Positions 1 to 5,649 of a stretch of DNA of 5,649 nucleotides are shown here, piece after piece. The notes below the pieces were generated by a model. The model ran no database searches. It saw nothing but the letters and a program-made list of their open reading frames with translations, and had not been told where the DNA came from. The position numbers were made by a program, and so were the translations under genes. This stretch comes from an uncultured Polynucleobacter sp. (GTDB taxonomy: Bacteria > Pseudomonadota > Gammaproteobacteria > Burkholderiales > Burkholderiaceae), in assembly GCA_937996825.1 (NCBI GenBank), contig CALKUJ010000366.1:1-5649 (forward strand), written 5' to 3'. Positions within the stretch are counted from its first letter, which is position 1; each line of letters opens with the position of its first letter.

Positions 1-1
1 T

Positions 2-922
2 CCAGTCGACGTTGGGCCACAGATCGAGCGATGGGGCTTCTAAGAATACAGGGCCAGAGCCGTCCATCACGAAGTGGGCGTGGCGTGTGGCTGCGCAGTT
101 AGGAATCATCGCCACAGGCAATGAGGCTGCATGAGTTGGGTAGTCCATGATCTTGACATCAAGCACTGTGGTCAAGCCGCCCAAGCCTTGTGCGCCGATG
201 CCAAGGGCATTGACCTTGTCCATGATTTCTAAGCGCAACTCTTCAATGCGGGTTTTTGGACCACGAGCAATCAGCTCATGAATATCCACTGGAGCCATCA
301 AAGACTCTTTGGCTAAAAGCATGGCCTTTTCTGGTGTGCCACCAATACCGATACCCAAAATGCCAGGAGGGCACCAGCCAGCACCCATGGTTGGGACAGT
401 TTTAACCACCCAATCAACAATCGAGTCAGAAGGGTTCAACATGACCATCTTGCTCTTGTTTTCTGAACCGCCGCCTTTGGCAGCGCAAATCACTTCAACG
501 CCATCACCTTCGACAATTTCATAATGGATCACCGCTGGGGTGTTGTCCTTGGAATTGGTGCGTTTACCGGCAGGATCTAATAAAACAGAGGCGCGTAATT
601 TGTTATCTGGGTGGTTGTAGGCGCGGCGAACACCCTCATTCACCATTTCAGAGACGCTCATCTTGGCATCCCATTTAACGTTCATACCAACTTTTAAGAA
701 CACCACGGCAATGCCTGTGTCTTGGCACATAGGGCGCTTACCTTCAGCGCACATGCGACTATTGGTCAAAATTTGAGCAATGGCGTCCTTGGCGGCTGGG
801 CTTTCCTCACGCTCATAGGCTTTGCCTAAGGCCGTGATGTAATCCAAAGGGTGGTAGTAGGAAATGTACTGAAAACCATCAGCAATACTCTGAATAAAGT
901 CGTCTTGGCGAATTGCACTCAT
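2..922 (-). CDS. fumA: Class I (4Fe-4S) fumarate hydratase, N-terminal 307 residues, cut by window edge
   Basis: Catalyses reversible hydration of fumarate to L-malate in the TCA cycle, in the cytoplasm. The gene starts at ATG 922-920 (protein begins MSAIRQDDF) and stays open to the left edge, so the C-terminal part is missing; family members are about 500 residues. Seen in the translation are the three cysteines expected to bind the 4Fe-4S cluster: Cys66 in MCQDTG, Cys184 in GWCPPGILGIGIGG and Cys276 in NCAATRH. Their spacing (118 and 92 residues) is close to that of E. coli FumA (Cys105, 224, 318, from memory). Other class I features are AKGGGSENKS, GIGAQGLGGLTTVLDVK and YPTHAASLPVAMIPNC. 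The visible part covers the Fe-S hydro-lyase alpha domain and the start of the linker to the beta domain. It is not class II (FumC), which has no Fe-S cysteines. It is transcribed divergently from acs. No clear Shine-Dalgarno sequence precedes the ATG; the upstream stretch is A/T-rich. A fumB naming would be equally acceptable. Confidence 0.95.
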   Translation of the reverse strand, partial: MSAIRQDDFIQSIADGFQYISYYHPLDYITALGKAYEREESPAAKDAIAQILTNSRMCAEGKRPMCQDTGIAVVFLKVGMNVKWDAKMSVSEMVNEGVRRAYNHPDNKLRASVLLDPAGKRTNSKDNTPAVIHYEIVEGDGVEVICAAKGGGSENKSKMVMLNPSDSIVDWVVKTVPTMGAGWCPPGILGIGIGGTPEKAMLLAKESLMAPVDIHELIARGPKTRIEELRLEIMDKVNALGIGAQGLGGLTTVLDVKIMDYPTHAASLPVAMIPNCAATRHAHFVMDGSGPVFLEAPSLDLWPNVDW

Positions 923-952
923 AATTTTTTTATAAAGGTTTGAAAGACCACT

Positions 953-981
953 ATTTTACCTAGGGAAAGTTGGCATTTACA
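953..981 (-). promoter_or_regulatory. Candidate sigma-70 promoter for fumarase
   Basis: On the minus strand, TAAAAT (958 to 953, 5 of 6 matches to TATAAT) lies 17 bp downstream of TGTAAA (981 to 976, 3 of 6 matches to TTGACA). Transcription from it would start near 946-945 and give a leader of roughly 23 nt. A second possible -10, TATAAA (934 to 929), is only 6 nt from the ATG and has no -35; if used, it would give a leaderless message. The assignment rests on motif reading alone. Confidence 0.4.
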
Positions 982-1039
982 GATATCGTTTATGTGTTTA
1001 TCTTAAGTATTTGTGAGAATAAGGCGGATATCCCTGTGG

Positions 1040-1061
1040 TCATTAGGGGTAACCCTGATGA
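1040..1061. promoter_or_regulatory. 22-bp hyphenated palindrome, candidate operator between fumarase and acs
   Basis: Two 9-bp arms, TCATTAGGG (1040-1048) and CCCTGATGA (1053-1061), are inverted repeats with 8 of 9 positions matching. They are separated by GTAA. The centre lies at 1050.5, about 105 bp upstream of the acs ATG and about 128 bp upstream of the fumarase ATG. This is the size and symmetry of a dimeric regulator site. The minus-strand heptamer TACCCCT (1051 to 1045) fits the TACYYMT consensus known for NarL-type response regulators. Acs in Pseudomonas and Vibrio is controlled by such a LuxR/NarL-class regulator (CrbR, also called ErdR), so a relative is a reasonable but unproved guess. 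It is not followed by a T-tract, so it is unlikely to be a terminator. Confidence 0.45.
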
Positions 1062-1079
1062 GGGCTGATCTTTATTGAA

Positions 1080-1098
1080 ATTGTCAGTCAATTGTCAG
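1080..1098. repeat. Tandem ATTGTCAG direct repeat, 11-bp period, upstream of acs
   Basis: ATTGTCAG occurs at 1080-1087 and again at 1091-1098, separated by TCA. The repeat start is about one helical turn apart, so both copies would face the same side of the DNA. The same stretch also reads as ATTG-N5-CAAT (1080-1092), a weak inverted repeat. It lies 58-76 bp before the acs ATG, where an activator site or the core promoter would be expected. The TTGTCA within each copy resembles a -35 hexamer (TTGACA), but I found no convincing -10 at normal spacing from either copy. Confidence 0.35.
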
Positions 1099-1144
1099 AC
1101 CGTGAGCCTAATCTTGAAGTTTGTCTAAAACACTGCCTAAAAGT

Positions 1145-1150
1145 GGGGGA
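1145..1150 (+). promoter_or_regulatory. Shine-Dalgarno sequence of acs
   Basis: The purine run GGGGGA ends 5 nt before ATG 1156. It supports this start over the in-frame ATG at 1165 (Met4), which would lie 14 nt from the run. Confidence 0.7.
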
Positions 1151-1155
1151 AAAGT

Positions 1156-3138
1156 ATGTCTGGTATGGAACAGTTGTTGGTAGAGAATCGTGTGTTTAAC
1201 CCGCCAAAAGCATTTGCTAAGCAGGCAGCCATCACAAGCATGGATCAGTACAAGGCGATGTGCAAAGCTTTTGATAAAGATTTCAATGGTACTTGGGCAC
1301 GTCTAGCAAAAGAAAACTTATTTTGGAAGAAGCCATTCACTAAAGTTTTAGATGAATCAAAAGCTCCTTTTTACAAGTGGTTTGAAGATGGTTTGACCAA
1401 TGCTTCTTACAACTGTATCGACCGCAATATCAAAAATGGTATGGCCAAAAAGACTGCCATCATTTTTGAAGCCGATGGCGGTGAAGTTACAAAAGTAACT
1501 TATCAAGAATTGCATGACCGTGTAGCAGTATTCGCAAACGGCTTGAAAAAACTAGGCATCAAAAAAGGTGACCGAGTAGTTATTTACATGTCAATGTCAA
1601 TCGAAGGTGTTGTGGCGATGCAAGCTTGTGCTCGTATCGGTGCTACACACTCAGTAGTGTTTGGCGGATTCTCAGCCAAATCCTTGCAAGAGCGTATTGT
1701 GGACGTGGGCGCCGTGGCTTTGATCACTGCTGATCAACAATTGCGCGGTGGTAAAGCATTGCCATTGAAGACCATCGCTGATGAAGCCTTGGATTTAGGT
1801 GGTTGCGAGAAGCTCAAGCACGTGATTGTTTACAAGCGTACTGGTGGCGATGTGCCAATGAAGGCTGGTCGCGACAAGTGGATGCATGATGTATCTGCTG
1901 GCCAATCAAAAGTTTGTGAGCCAGAGTGGGTCAGTGCAGAGCATCCTTTATTTGTTCTTTACACATCAGGTTCAACTGGTAAGCCAAAAGGTGTTCAGCA
2001 CTCAACAGGTGGTTACTTGTTGTGGGCAATGTTGACCATGAAGTGGACTTTTGACTTGCGCGATAGCGATGTTTTCTGGTGTACAGCTGACATTGGTTGG
2101 ATCACAGGTCATAGCTATGTTGCTTATGGCCCATTGGCTTGCGGTGGCACTCAGATCGTTTTTGAAGGCGTACCTACCTATCCAAGCGCCGGTCGTTTCT
2201 GGGAAATGATTCAGCGTCATAAAGTATCTATTTTCTACACAGCACCAACAGCGATTCGTTCATTGATCAAAGCTTCTGATACAGATCCTAGTGTTCATCC
2301 GAAGAAATACAACTTGAAGAGCTTGCGTCTTTTGGGTTCTGTGGGTGAGCCAATCAATCCTGAGGCATGGATGTGGTACCACAAGAACGTTGGTGGCGAG
2401 AAGTGTCCAATTGTGGATACATTCTGGCAAACAGAAACAGGTGGTCACATGATCACTCCATTGCCAGGTGCAACACCTTTGGTTCCAGGTTCATGCACAT
2501 TGCCATTGCCAGGCATCATGGCTGCGATTGTGGATGAGACCGGTGGCGACATGCCTAACGGCCAAGGCGGTATCTTGGTTGTGAAACGTCCATGGCCTTC
2601 AATGATTCGTAACATTTGGGGTGACCCAGAGCGCTTTAAGAAGAGCTATTTCCCAGAAGAGTTGGGTGGCAATCTTTACTTGGCGGGTGACGGTGCGATT
2701 CGTAACAAGAAAACTGCTTACTTCACCATCACAGGTCGTATCGATGACGTGTTGAACGTTTCAGGTCACCGCATGGGCACGATGGAGATCGAGTCAGCCT
2801 TGGTTGCTAATCCATTGGTTGCTGAAGCGGCGGTGGTTGGTCGTCCAGACGACATGACTGGTGAAGCAATTGTGGCATTCGTTGTTCTGAAGGGTAAGCG
2901 CCCAACAGGCGAAGATGCCAAGAAGATTGCAACTGAATTGCGTAATTGGGTAGGTAAAGAGATTGGTCCAATCGCTAAACCAAAAGAAATTCGTTTTGGT
3001 GATAACTTACCTAAGACACGTTCAGGCAAGATCATGCGTCGTTTGTTGCGTGTTTTGGCAAAAGGTGAGGAAATCACTCAAGACACTTCAACACTTGAAA
3101 ATCCAGCGATCTTGGAGCAACTCAAGCACGCGATTTAA
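1156..3138 (+). CDS. acs: Acetyl-CoA synthetase (acetate--CoA ligase, AMP-forming)
   Basis: Converts acetate, ATP and CoA to acetyl-CoA, AMP and pyrophosphate through an acetyl-AMP intermediate; cytoplasmic, and the high-affinity route for acetate use. The 660 residues match the usual family length of about 650. In order: N-terminal Acs domain (about 25-85); CoA-contacting LRGGK (196-200); adenylate-forming P-loop YTSGSTGKPKG (269-279); substrate-pocket region ADIGWITGHSY (311-321); GSVGEP (395-399 region); DTFWQTETGG (421-430); ATP-binding YLAGDG (508-513); hinge GRIDD with Asp530; GHRMGTMEIES; and C-terminal PKTRSGKIMRR with catalytic Lys625. Trp424 aligns with the Salmonella Acs Trp414 that restricts the acyl pocket, so acetate is the expected substrate rather than propionate or butyrate. 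Lys625 is equivalent to Salmonella Lys609, the site of reversible acetylation that switches the enzyme off; the SGK context is intact. The start is ATG 1156, preceded by GGGGGA. An intrinsic terminator follows the stop, so the gene is probably monocistronic or only partly read through into the symporter. Confidence 0.97.
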   Translation: MSGMEQLLVENRVFNPPKAFAKQAAITSMDQYKAMCKAFDKDFNGTWARLAKENLFWKKPFTKVLDESKAPFYKWFEDGLTNASYNCIDRNIKNGMAKKTAIIFEADGGEVTKVTYQELHDRVAVFANGLKKLGIKKGDRVVIYMSMSIEGVVAMQACARIGATHSVVFGGFSAKSLQERIVDVGAVALITADQQLRGGKALPLKTIADEALDLGGCEKLKHVIVYKRTGGDVPMKAGRDKWMHDVSAGQSKVCEPEWVSAEHPLFVLYTSGSTGKPKGVQHSTGGYLLWAMLTMKWTFDLRDSDVFWCTADIGWITGHSYVAYGPLACGGTQIVFEGVPTYPSAGRFWEMIQRHKVSIFYTAPTAIRSLIKASDTDPSVHPKKYNLKSLRLLGSVGEPINPEAWMWYHKNVGGEKCPIVDTFWQTETGGHMITPLPGATPLVPGSCTLPLPGIMAAIVDETGGDMPNGQGGILVVKRPWPSMIRNIWGDPERFKKSYFPEELGGNLYLAGDGAIRNKKTAYFTITGRIDDVLNVSGHRMGTMEIESALVANPLVAEAAVVGRPDDMTGEAIVAFVVLKGKRPTGEDAKKIATELRNWVGKEIGPIAKPKEIRFGDNLPKTRSGKIMRRLLRVLAKGEEITQDTSTLENPAILEQLKHAI

Positions 3139-3171
3139 GCTTCCTTGACTAGCATCATCTAGTAGTCATTC

Positions 3172-3207
3172 AGGCCGGTTACCTAACAGTACCGGCCTAT
3201 TTTCTTT
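3172..3207 (+). terminator. Rho-independent terminator of acs
   Basis: A perfect 8-bp, mostly G/C stem (AGGCCGGT 3172-3179 with ACCGGCCT 3191-3198) encloses an 11-nt loop. ATTTTCTTT (3199-3207) follows immediately and serves as the U-tract. It begins 33 bp after the acs stop and ends 21 bp before the symporter ATG, so it separates the two transcription units. Some read-through is possible because the U-tract is broken by a C. Confidence 0.85.
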
Positions 3208-3216
3208 GGTCTGAGT

Positions 3217-3228
3217 CATAATCTAACT
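3217..3228 (+). promoter_or_regulatory. Candidate -10 element for the symporter, possibly giving a leaderless mRNA
   Basis: CATAAT at 3217-3222 matches TATAAT at 5 of 6 positions. Its last base is 6 bp before ATG 3229, so transcription would begin at or next to the start codon. There is no Shine-Dalgarno sequence between the terminator and the ATG, which fits leaderless translation. No good -35 is present at 16-18 bp (that position falls in the terminator stem), so an activator or read-through from acs may be needed instead. Confidence 0.3.
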
Positions 3229-5286
3229 ATGGAGATTCGTTCTGAGTCAAAAAAGATAGGTTTTTATTACCTGCTATTCACGGTAGGGTTTTTGCTGTTC
3301 GTTTACTTTTTAGGTTTACTTGAAGAGTTCAACGGCCCAGGTATCTGGCTTGGCTATGTTTTCTTATTTGTCACAATCGCTGTTTACGCCAGCATTGGAT
3401 TGATTTCTCGTACCGCTGACATCACTGATTACTATGTCGCTGGCCGGAAGATTCCTGCTATTTTTAATGGTATGGCAACGGCTGCTGACTGGATGAGTGC
3501 CGCAACTTTCATTGGCCTGGTGGGTATTCTTTTTAGCTCAGGCTATAAAGGTCTGGCATTCATTGTTGGATGGACTGGTGGTTTCTGTTTGGTGGCGATG
3601 TTGATTGCCCCCTACATCCGAAAGTTTGGTTCCTATACCATTCCAGATTTCTTAGCGATACGCTACAGCCAAGGTAAAGAAGGCGGTAGCAGAGCTGTCA
3701 GGGTTGTGGCAGTTGGTACCACCATCATTTGCTCTTTTGTTTATTTGGTCGCTCAAATTCAAGGTGTGGGTTTGATTGTCAATCGCTTCATTGGAGTTGA
3801 ATTTGGGGTGGGTGTCTTCTTTGGACTTGCAGGTATCTTGGTCTGTTCTTTTTTGGGCGGCATGCGAGCAGTGACCTGGACCCAGGTAGCTCAGTACATC
3901 ATTTTCATGATTGCTTTGCTCTTGCCATTGAGCATGATTTCCTACAAAAAACACAATTCTTTTTTTCCGCAAGCAATGTATGGTCAGGTCTTGCAAGAAA
4001 TTGAATTTCATGAAAAAGATTTTGAAGTCACCGCTGAAGAAAATAAGGTTCGTGATTACTATCTAAAACAGGTGATGCTTTTAGATAAAAAAATCATGGC
4101 ATTGCCAGATTCTTTTTTTGAAGGCAAGAAAGAGGCTGAAAGAAAGTTACAAGAAGCTCGCTCGAGTCAAATACCTTTGAAGGAATTAAAGGCGATTGAA
4201 AAGAGGGTGAATGATTTTCCAAAAGATCCAGCCAGTGCTTACGAGTTGTGGCAAACACAGAAGAAAAATGCTCAGATAAAAAGTCAAACAGCGGTTCCAT
4301 CGATGGACCCAGGGTCTGGCAATGGGGCCGGTGATTCGAACATAGATAACCTTAATTTCATTCTTCTTATTTTTTGTTTGATGTTTGGCACAGCCAGTTT
4401 GCCTCATATCTTGACGCGCTATTACACAACGACCAGCGTTTCAGCGACTCGTTACTCGGTATTTTGGACCTTGCTGTTTGTTGCACTTTTCTACATGAGT
4501 GTTCCAGCTTTGGCTGCGATGGTGAAGCTAGAGCTATTTAAGAATTTGGTCGGAATTTCTTATGCCGACTTGCCAAATTGGGTTTTAAGTTGGCGTAAAT
4601 TAGACCCACCTGTTCTATCAATCACTGACATCAATGGTGATGGCTTTGTGCAATGGGCTGAGCTTTCAATTTCACCTGATATGGTTATCTTGGCTGCTCC
4701 AGAGATTGCTGGTTTACCTTACGTGATATCTGGCTTAGTGGCGGCTGGTGCTTTGGCAGCCGCCTTATCAACAGCTGATGGATTATTGCTGACAATTGCC
4801 AATGCCATTTCACATGACGTCTACTATCACTTGGTCAATAAAAATGCTACTCACCAGCGCCGCGTCACGATCGCAAAGATTGTTTTGTTAGGGGTGGCAT
4901 TGTTTGCTGCCTATGTGACCTCACTGCGCCCCGGAGATATTTTGTTCTTGGTAGGTTCAGCATTCTCATTAGCAGCATCGAGCTTTTTTGCTGTTTTGAT
5001 TTTGGCCGTGTTCTCAAAAAGAATTAATCAGTGGGGAGCGATTGCCGGCATGCTCACTGGATTATTGGTGAGTGGTACTTATATTGCCTTGAACTACCCA
5101 TTTGTCTCTAGAATCACGGGCGTCTTTGGAGAGCGCTGGTTTGGTATTGATCCAATTGCATCAGGCGCATTTGGCATTCCTGCAAGTTTTATTGCTGCTT
5201 TCTTGGTCTCGTACCTCACCAAAGAGAATCCACCTGTGATCAATCGTTTGGTGGACTATCTGCGCGAAGCAAGATCCTCTGTATAG
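3229..5286 (+). CDS. Sodium:solute symporter (SSS family, VC2705-like large subunit, long form)
   Basis: Inner-membrane Na+-coupled transporter with a LeuT-type fold; substrate unknown, with a short carboxylate such as acetate likely from its position after acs. About 14 membrane helices can be read, near 12-32, 39-60, 78-104, 108-130, 156-184, 190-209, 216-238, 374-395, 408-432, 486-530, 546-566, 570-595, 601-622 and 642-663. Positive charges cluster in the loops that this places in the cytoplasm (131-155, 396-407, 531-545), putting both termini inside. Family signatures are ATAADWMSAA, with Asp87 aligning with the Na+-critical Asp55 of PutP; GGMRAVTWTQVAQY (210-223); and AAALSTADG, with Ser514 and Thr515 at the Na2-site positions (PutP Ser340 and Thr341). 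Two parts exceed the basic fold: a charged insert at 239-373 and an EF-hand-type loop at 467-478, both predicted periplasmic. It also has one more N-terminal helix than PutP. The start is ATG 3229; there is no Shine-Dalgarno sequence and no better in-frame start. It is not a typical ActP, which is about 550 residues and lacks these additions. The family call is secure; the substrate is not. Confidence 0.9.
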   Translation: MEIRSESKKIGFYYLLFTVGFLLFVYFLGLLEEFNGPGIWLGYVFLFVTIAVYASIGLISRTADITDYYVAGRKIPAIFNGMATAADWMSAATFIGLVGILFSSGYKGLAFIVGWTGGFCLVAMLIAPYIRKFGSYTIPDFLAIRYSQGKEGGSRAVRVVAVGTTIICSFVYLVAQIQGVGLIVNRFIGVEFGVGVFFGLAGILVCSFLGGMRAVTWTQVAQYIIFMIALLLPLSMISYKKHNSFFPQAMYGQVLQEIEFHEKDFEVTAEENKVRDYYLKQVMLLDKKIMALPDSFFEGKKEAERKLQEARSSQIPLKELKAIEKRVNDFPKDPASAYELWQTQKKNAQIKSQTAVPSMDPGSGNGAGDSNIDNLNFILLIFCLMFGTASLPHILTRYYTTTSVSATRYSVFWTLLFVALFYMSVPALAAMVKLELFKNLVGISYADLPNWVLSWRKLDPPVLSITDINGDGFVQWAELSISPDMVILAAPEIAGLPYVISGLVAAGALAAALSTADGLLLTIANAISHDVYYHLVNKNATHQRRVTIAKIVLLGVALFAAYVTSLRPGDILFLVGSAFSLAASSFFAVLILAVFSKRINQWGAIAGMLTGLLVSGTYIALNYPFVSRITGVFGERWFGIDPIASGAFGIPASFIAAFLVSYLTKENPPVINRLVDYLREARSSV
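3943..4347 (+). other. Charged, partly coiled-coil-like insert within the symporter (residues 239-373)
   Basis: Between helix 7 (ends with LLLPLSMIS) and helix 8 (starts NLNFILLIFC) lie about 135 hydrophilic residues. They are rich in Lys, Glu and Gln, with helix-prone stretches (for example EGKKEAERKLQEARSS at 298-313 and LKELKAIEKRV at 317-327). A Gly/Pro/Ser linker (PSMDPGSGNGAGDSN, 357-371) follows. By the topology inferred from positive-inside charges it faces the periplasm. I recall a similar insert in other betaproteobacterial members of this subfamily, so it is probably a subfamily trait and not a recent insertion. Its function is unknown. Confidence 0.7.
4627..4662 (+). other. EF-hand-type Ca2+-binding loop encoded in the symporter (residues 467-478)
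   Basis: DINGDGFVQWAE fits the 12-residue EF-hand loop at every key position: Asp at 1, Asn at 3, Asp at 5, Gly at 6, a hydrophobic residue at 8 and Glu at 12. It sits in the loop between helices 9 and 10 (433-485), predicted periplasmic, just before the helix that carries the Na2-site Ser514 and Thr515. Only one such loop is visible in the protein. The flanking helices are short, so it may act as a dockerin-like or structural calcium site. Calcium binding itself is inferred. Confidence 0.65.
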
Positions 5287-5291
5287 CTCAC

Positions 5292-5648
5292 TTATTTCTT
5301 TGAAAACAATTTGAGCCAACCATCTTTACCAAGTTTTTCCATGGTTTGCATATTGGTTTCAAAGATGGCTTCTGCTTCTGGAAATGCTTTGACAGCCTCA
5401 TCAATGCTGTCCTCACGGATCAGGTGCAGGGTTGGGTAGGGCGAGCGATTTGTGAAGTTAGTGATGTCATCGATATCTGTGCCTGCAAATTGATATTGAG
5501 GATGAAAGCTCGCAATTTGTAGTTCGCCATCCAAATCCAAGTCTTCCAATAGTTGATCAGCTAATTCAAGAAAATCGTTGTAATCAAGAAAGTCATTCAA
5601 GACATTTGGATGAATCAATAAAGTGGTGTCTGTTTTTTCACGAGAAAC
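5292..5648 (-). CDS. DUF1415 family protein, C-terminal 118 residues, cut by window edge
   Basis: Conserved bacterial protein of unknown function, probably cytoplasmic. The reading frame enters from the right edge and ends at TAA 5294-5292; full-length relatives are about 180-190 residues, so roughly the first third is outside. Recognisable family blocks are TDTTLLIHPNVLNDFLDYNDFL, split here as TDTTLLIHP and NDFLDYNDFL; LQIASFHPQYQFAGT; and DDITNFTNRSPYPTLHLIRE. A TTG codon at 5618-5616 could be misread as a start, but the ten in-frame residues upstream of it (VSREKTDTTL) continue the family match, so the true start lies beyond the window. The region that usually carries a conserved Cys-Pro-Phe motif is not visible. 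It converges on the symporter gene with 5 bp between stops and is probably functionally unrelated to it. Confidence 0.85.
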   Translation of the reverse strand, partial: VSREKTDTTLLIHPNVLNDFLDYNDFLELADQLLEDLDLDGELQIASFHPQYQFAGTDIDDITNFTNRSPYPTLHLIREDSIDEAVKAFPEAEAIFETNMQTMEKLGKDGWLKLFSKK

Positions 5649-5649
5649 T

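Noticed and set aside
309..524. Plus-strand 71-residue open frame inside the fumarase gene
   Set aside because: It lies antisense to strongly conserved fumarase sequence, including the Cys184 motif, and its product resembles nothing known. It is a shadow frame.
1026..1033. GGATATCC palindrome in the divergent region
   Set aside because: It is only 8 bp and has no extension or repeat nearby, so it is expected by chance often enough not to call it a site.
2766..3077. Minus-strand 103-residue open frame inside acs
   Set aside because: It is antisense to the conserved C-terminal domain of Acs; its openness follows from the codon pattern of acs. The other open frames within acs and the symporter were dismissed for the same reason.
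3147..3167. Small hairpin GACTA/TAGTC just after acs
   Set aside because: The 5-bp A/T-rich stem has an 11-nt loop and no T-tract. The strong stem at 3172-3198 explains termination better.
4627..4662. Reading the EF-hand-like loop as evidence of a fused calmodulin-like domain
   Set aside because: Only one loop is present, with no paired second EF-hand and little flanking helix, so I report a single calcium-loop motif and not a domain fusion.
3229..5286. Naming the symporter actP (acetate permease)
   Set aside because: Length (685 against about 550), the large insert, the EF-hand loop and the VC2705-like motifs place it in a different SSS subgroup. Proximity to acs alone does not justify the name.
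5292..5618. A complete 108-residue minus-strand gene starting at TTG 5618
   Set aside because: The frame remains open upstream and the upstream residues continue the DUF1415 family match, so this is the C-terminal part of a longer gene cut by the window edge.
1..5649. Mobile elements, CRISPR array, tRNA genes, riboswitches
   Set aside because: No transposase or integrase sequence, no regularly spaced repeats, no cloverleaf pattern and no recognisable aptamer were seen. The genes fill nearly all of the window.

Overview
The window looks like chromosomal housekeeping DNA from a fairly low-GC betaproteobacterium. By impression of its proteins it is a Burkholderiaceae member close to Polynucleobacter. 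The support is four intact or edge-cut genes typical of that group: class I (Fe-S) fumarase, AMP-forming acetyl-CoA synthetase, a long-form VC2705-type Na+/solute symporter and a DUF1415 protein. Base composition is moderate, estimated by eye in the mid-40s % G+C. No mobile element, CRISPR array, tRNA or rRNA is visible. The genus is an inference and cannot be proved from this sequence alone.

Layout: (1) 2-922, minus strand: the first 307 codons of a class I fumarate hydratase, running off the left edge. (2) 923-1155: a 233-bp divergent control region holding a 22-bp hyphenated palindrome, an 8-bp direct repeat with an 11-bp period and a plausible fumarase promoter. (3) 1156-3138, plus strand: complete acs. 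(4) 3139-3228: short gap with a strong intrinsic terminator, then a good -10 hexamer placed so close to the next ATG that the next mRNA may be leaderless. (5) 3229-5286, plus strand: complete 685-residue sodium:solute symporter with two unusual, probably periplasmic, additions: a charged insert of about 135 residues and a perfect EF-hand-type calcium-binding loop. (6) 5292-5648, minus strand: C-terminal 118 residues of a DUF1415 protein, running off the right edge and converging on the symporter with only 5 bp between the stop codons.

Together the genes suggest a small carbon-assimilation neighbourhood. The symporter may import a short organic acid, Acs activates acetate to acetyl-CoA, and fumarase works in the TCA cycle that consumes it. 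Acs and fumarase share one divergent regulatory region. The symporter's substrate is not established; it is related to, but not the same as, the classical acetate permease ActP. The most noteworthy signals are the EF-hand loop in the symporter and the palindrome between fumarase and acs. I see no wholly new multi-gene system here.
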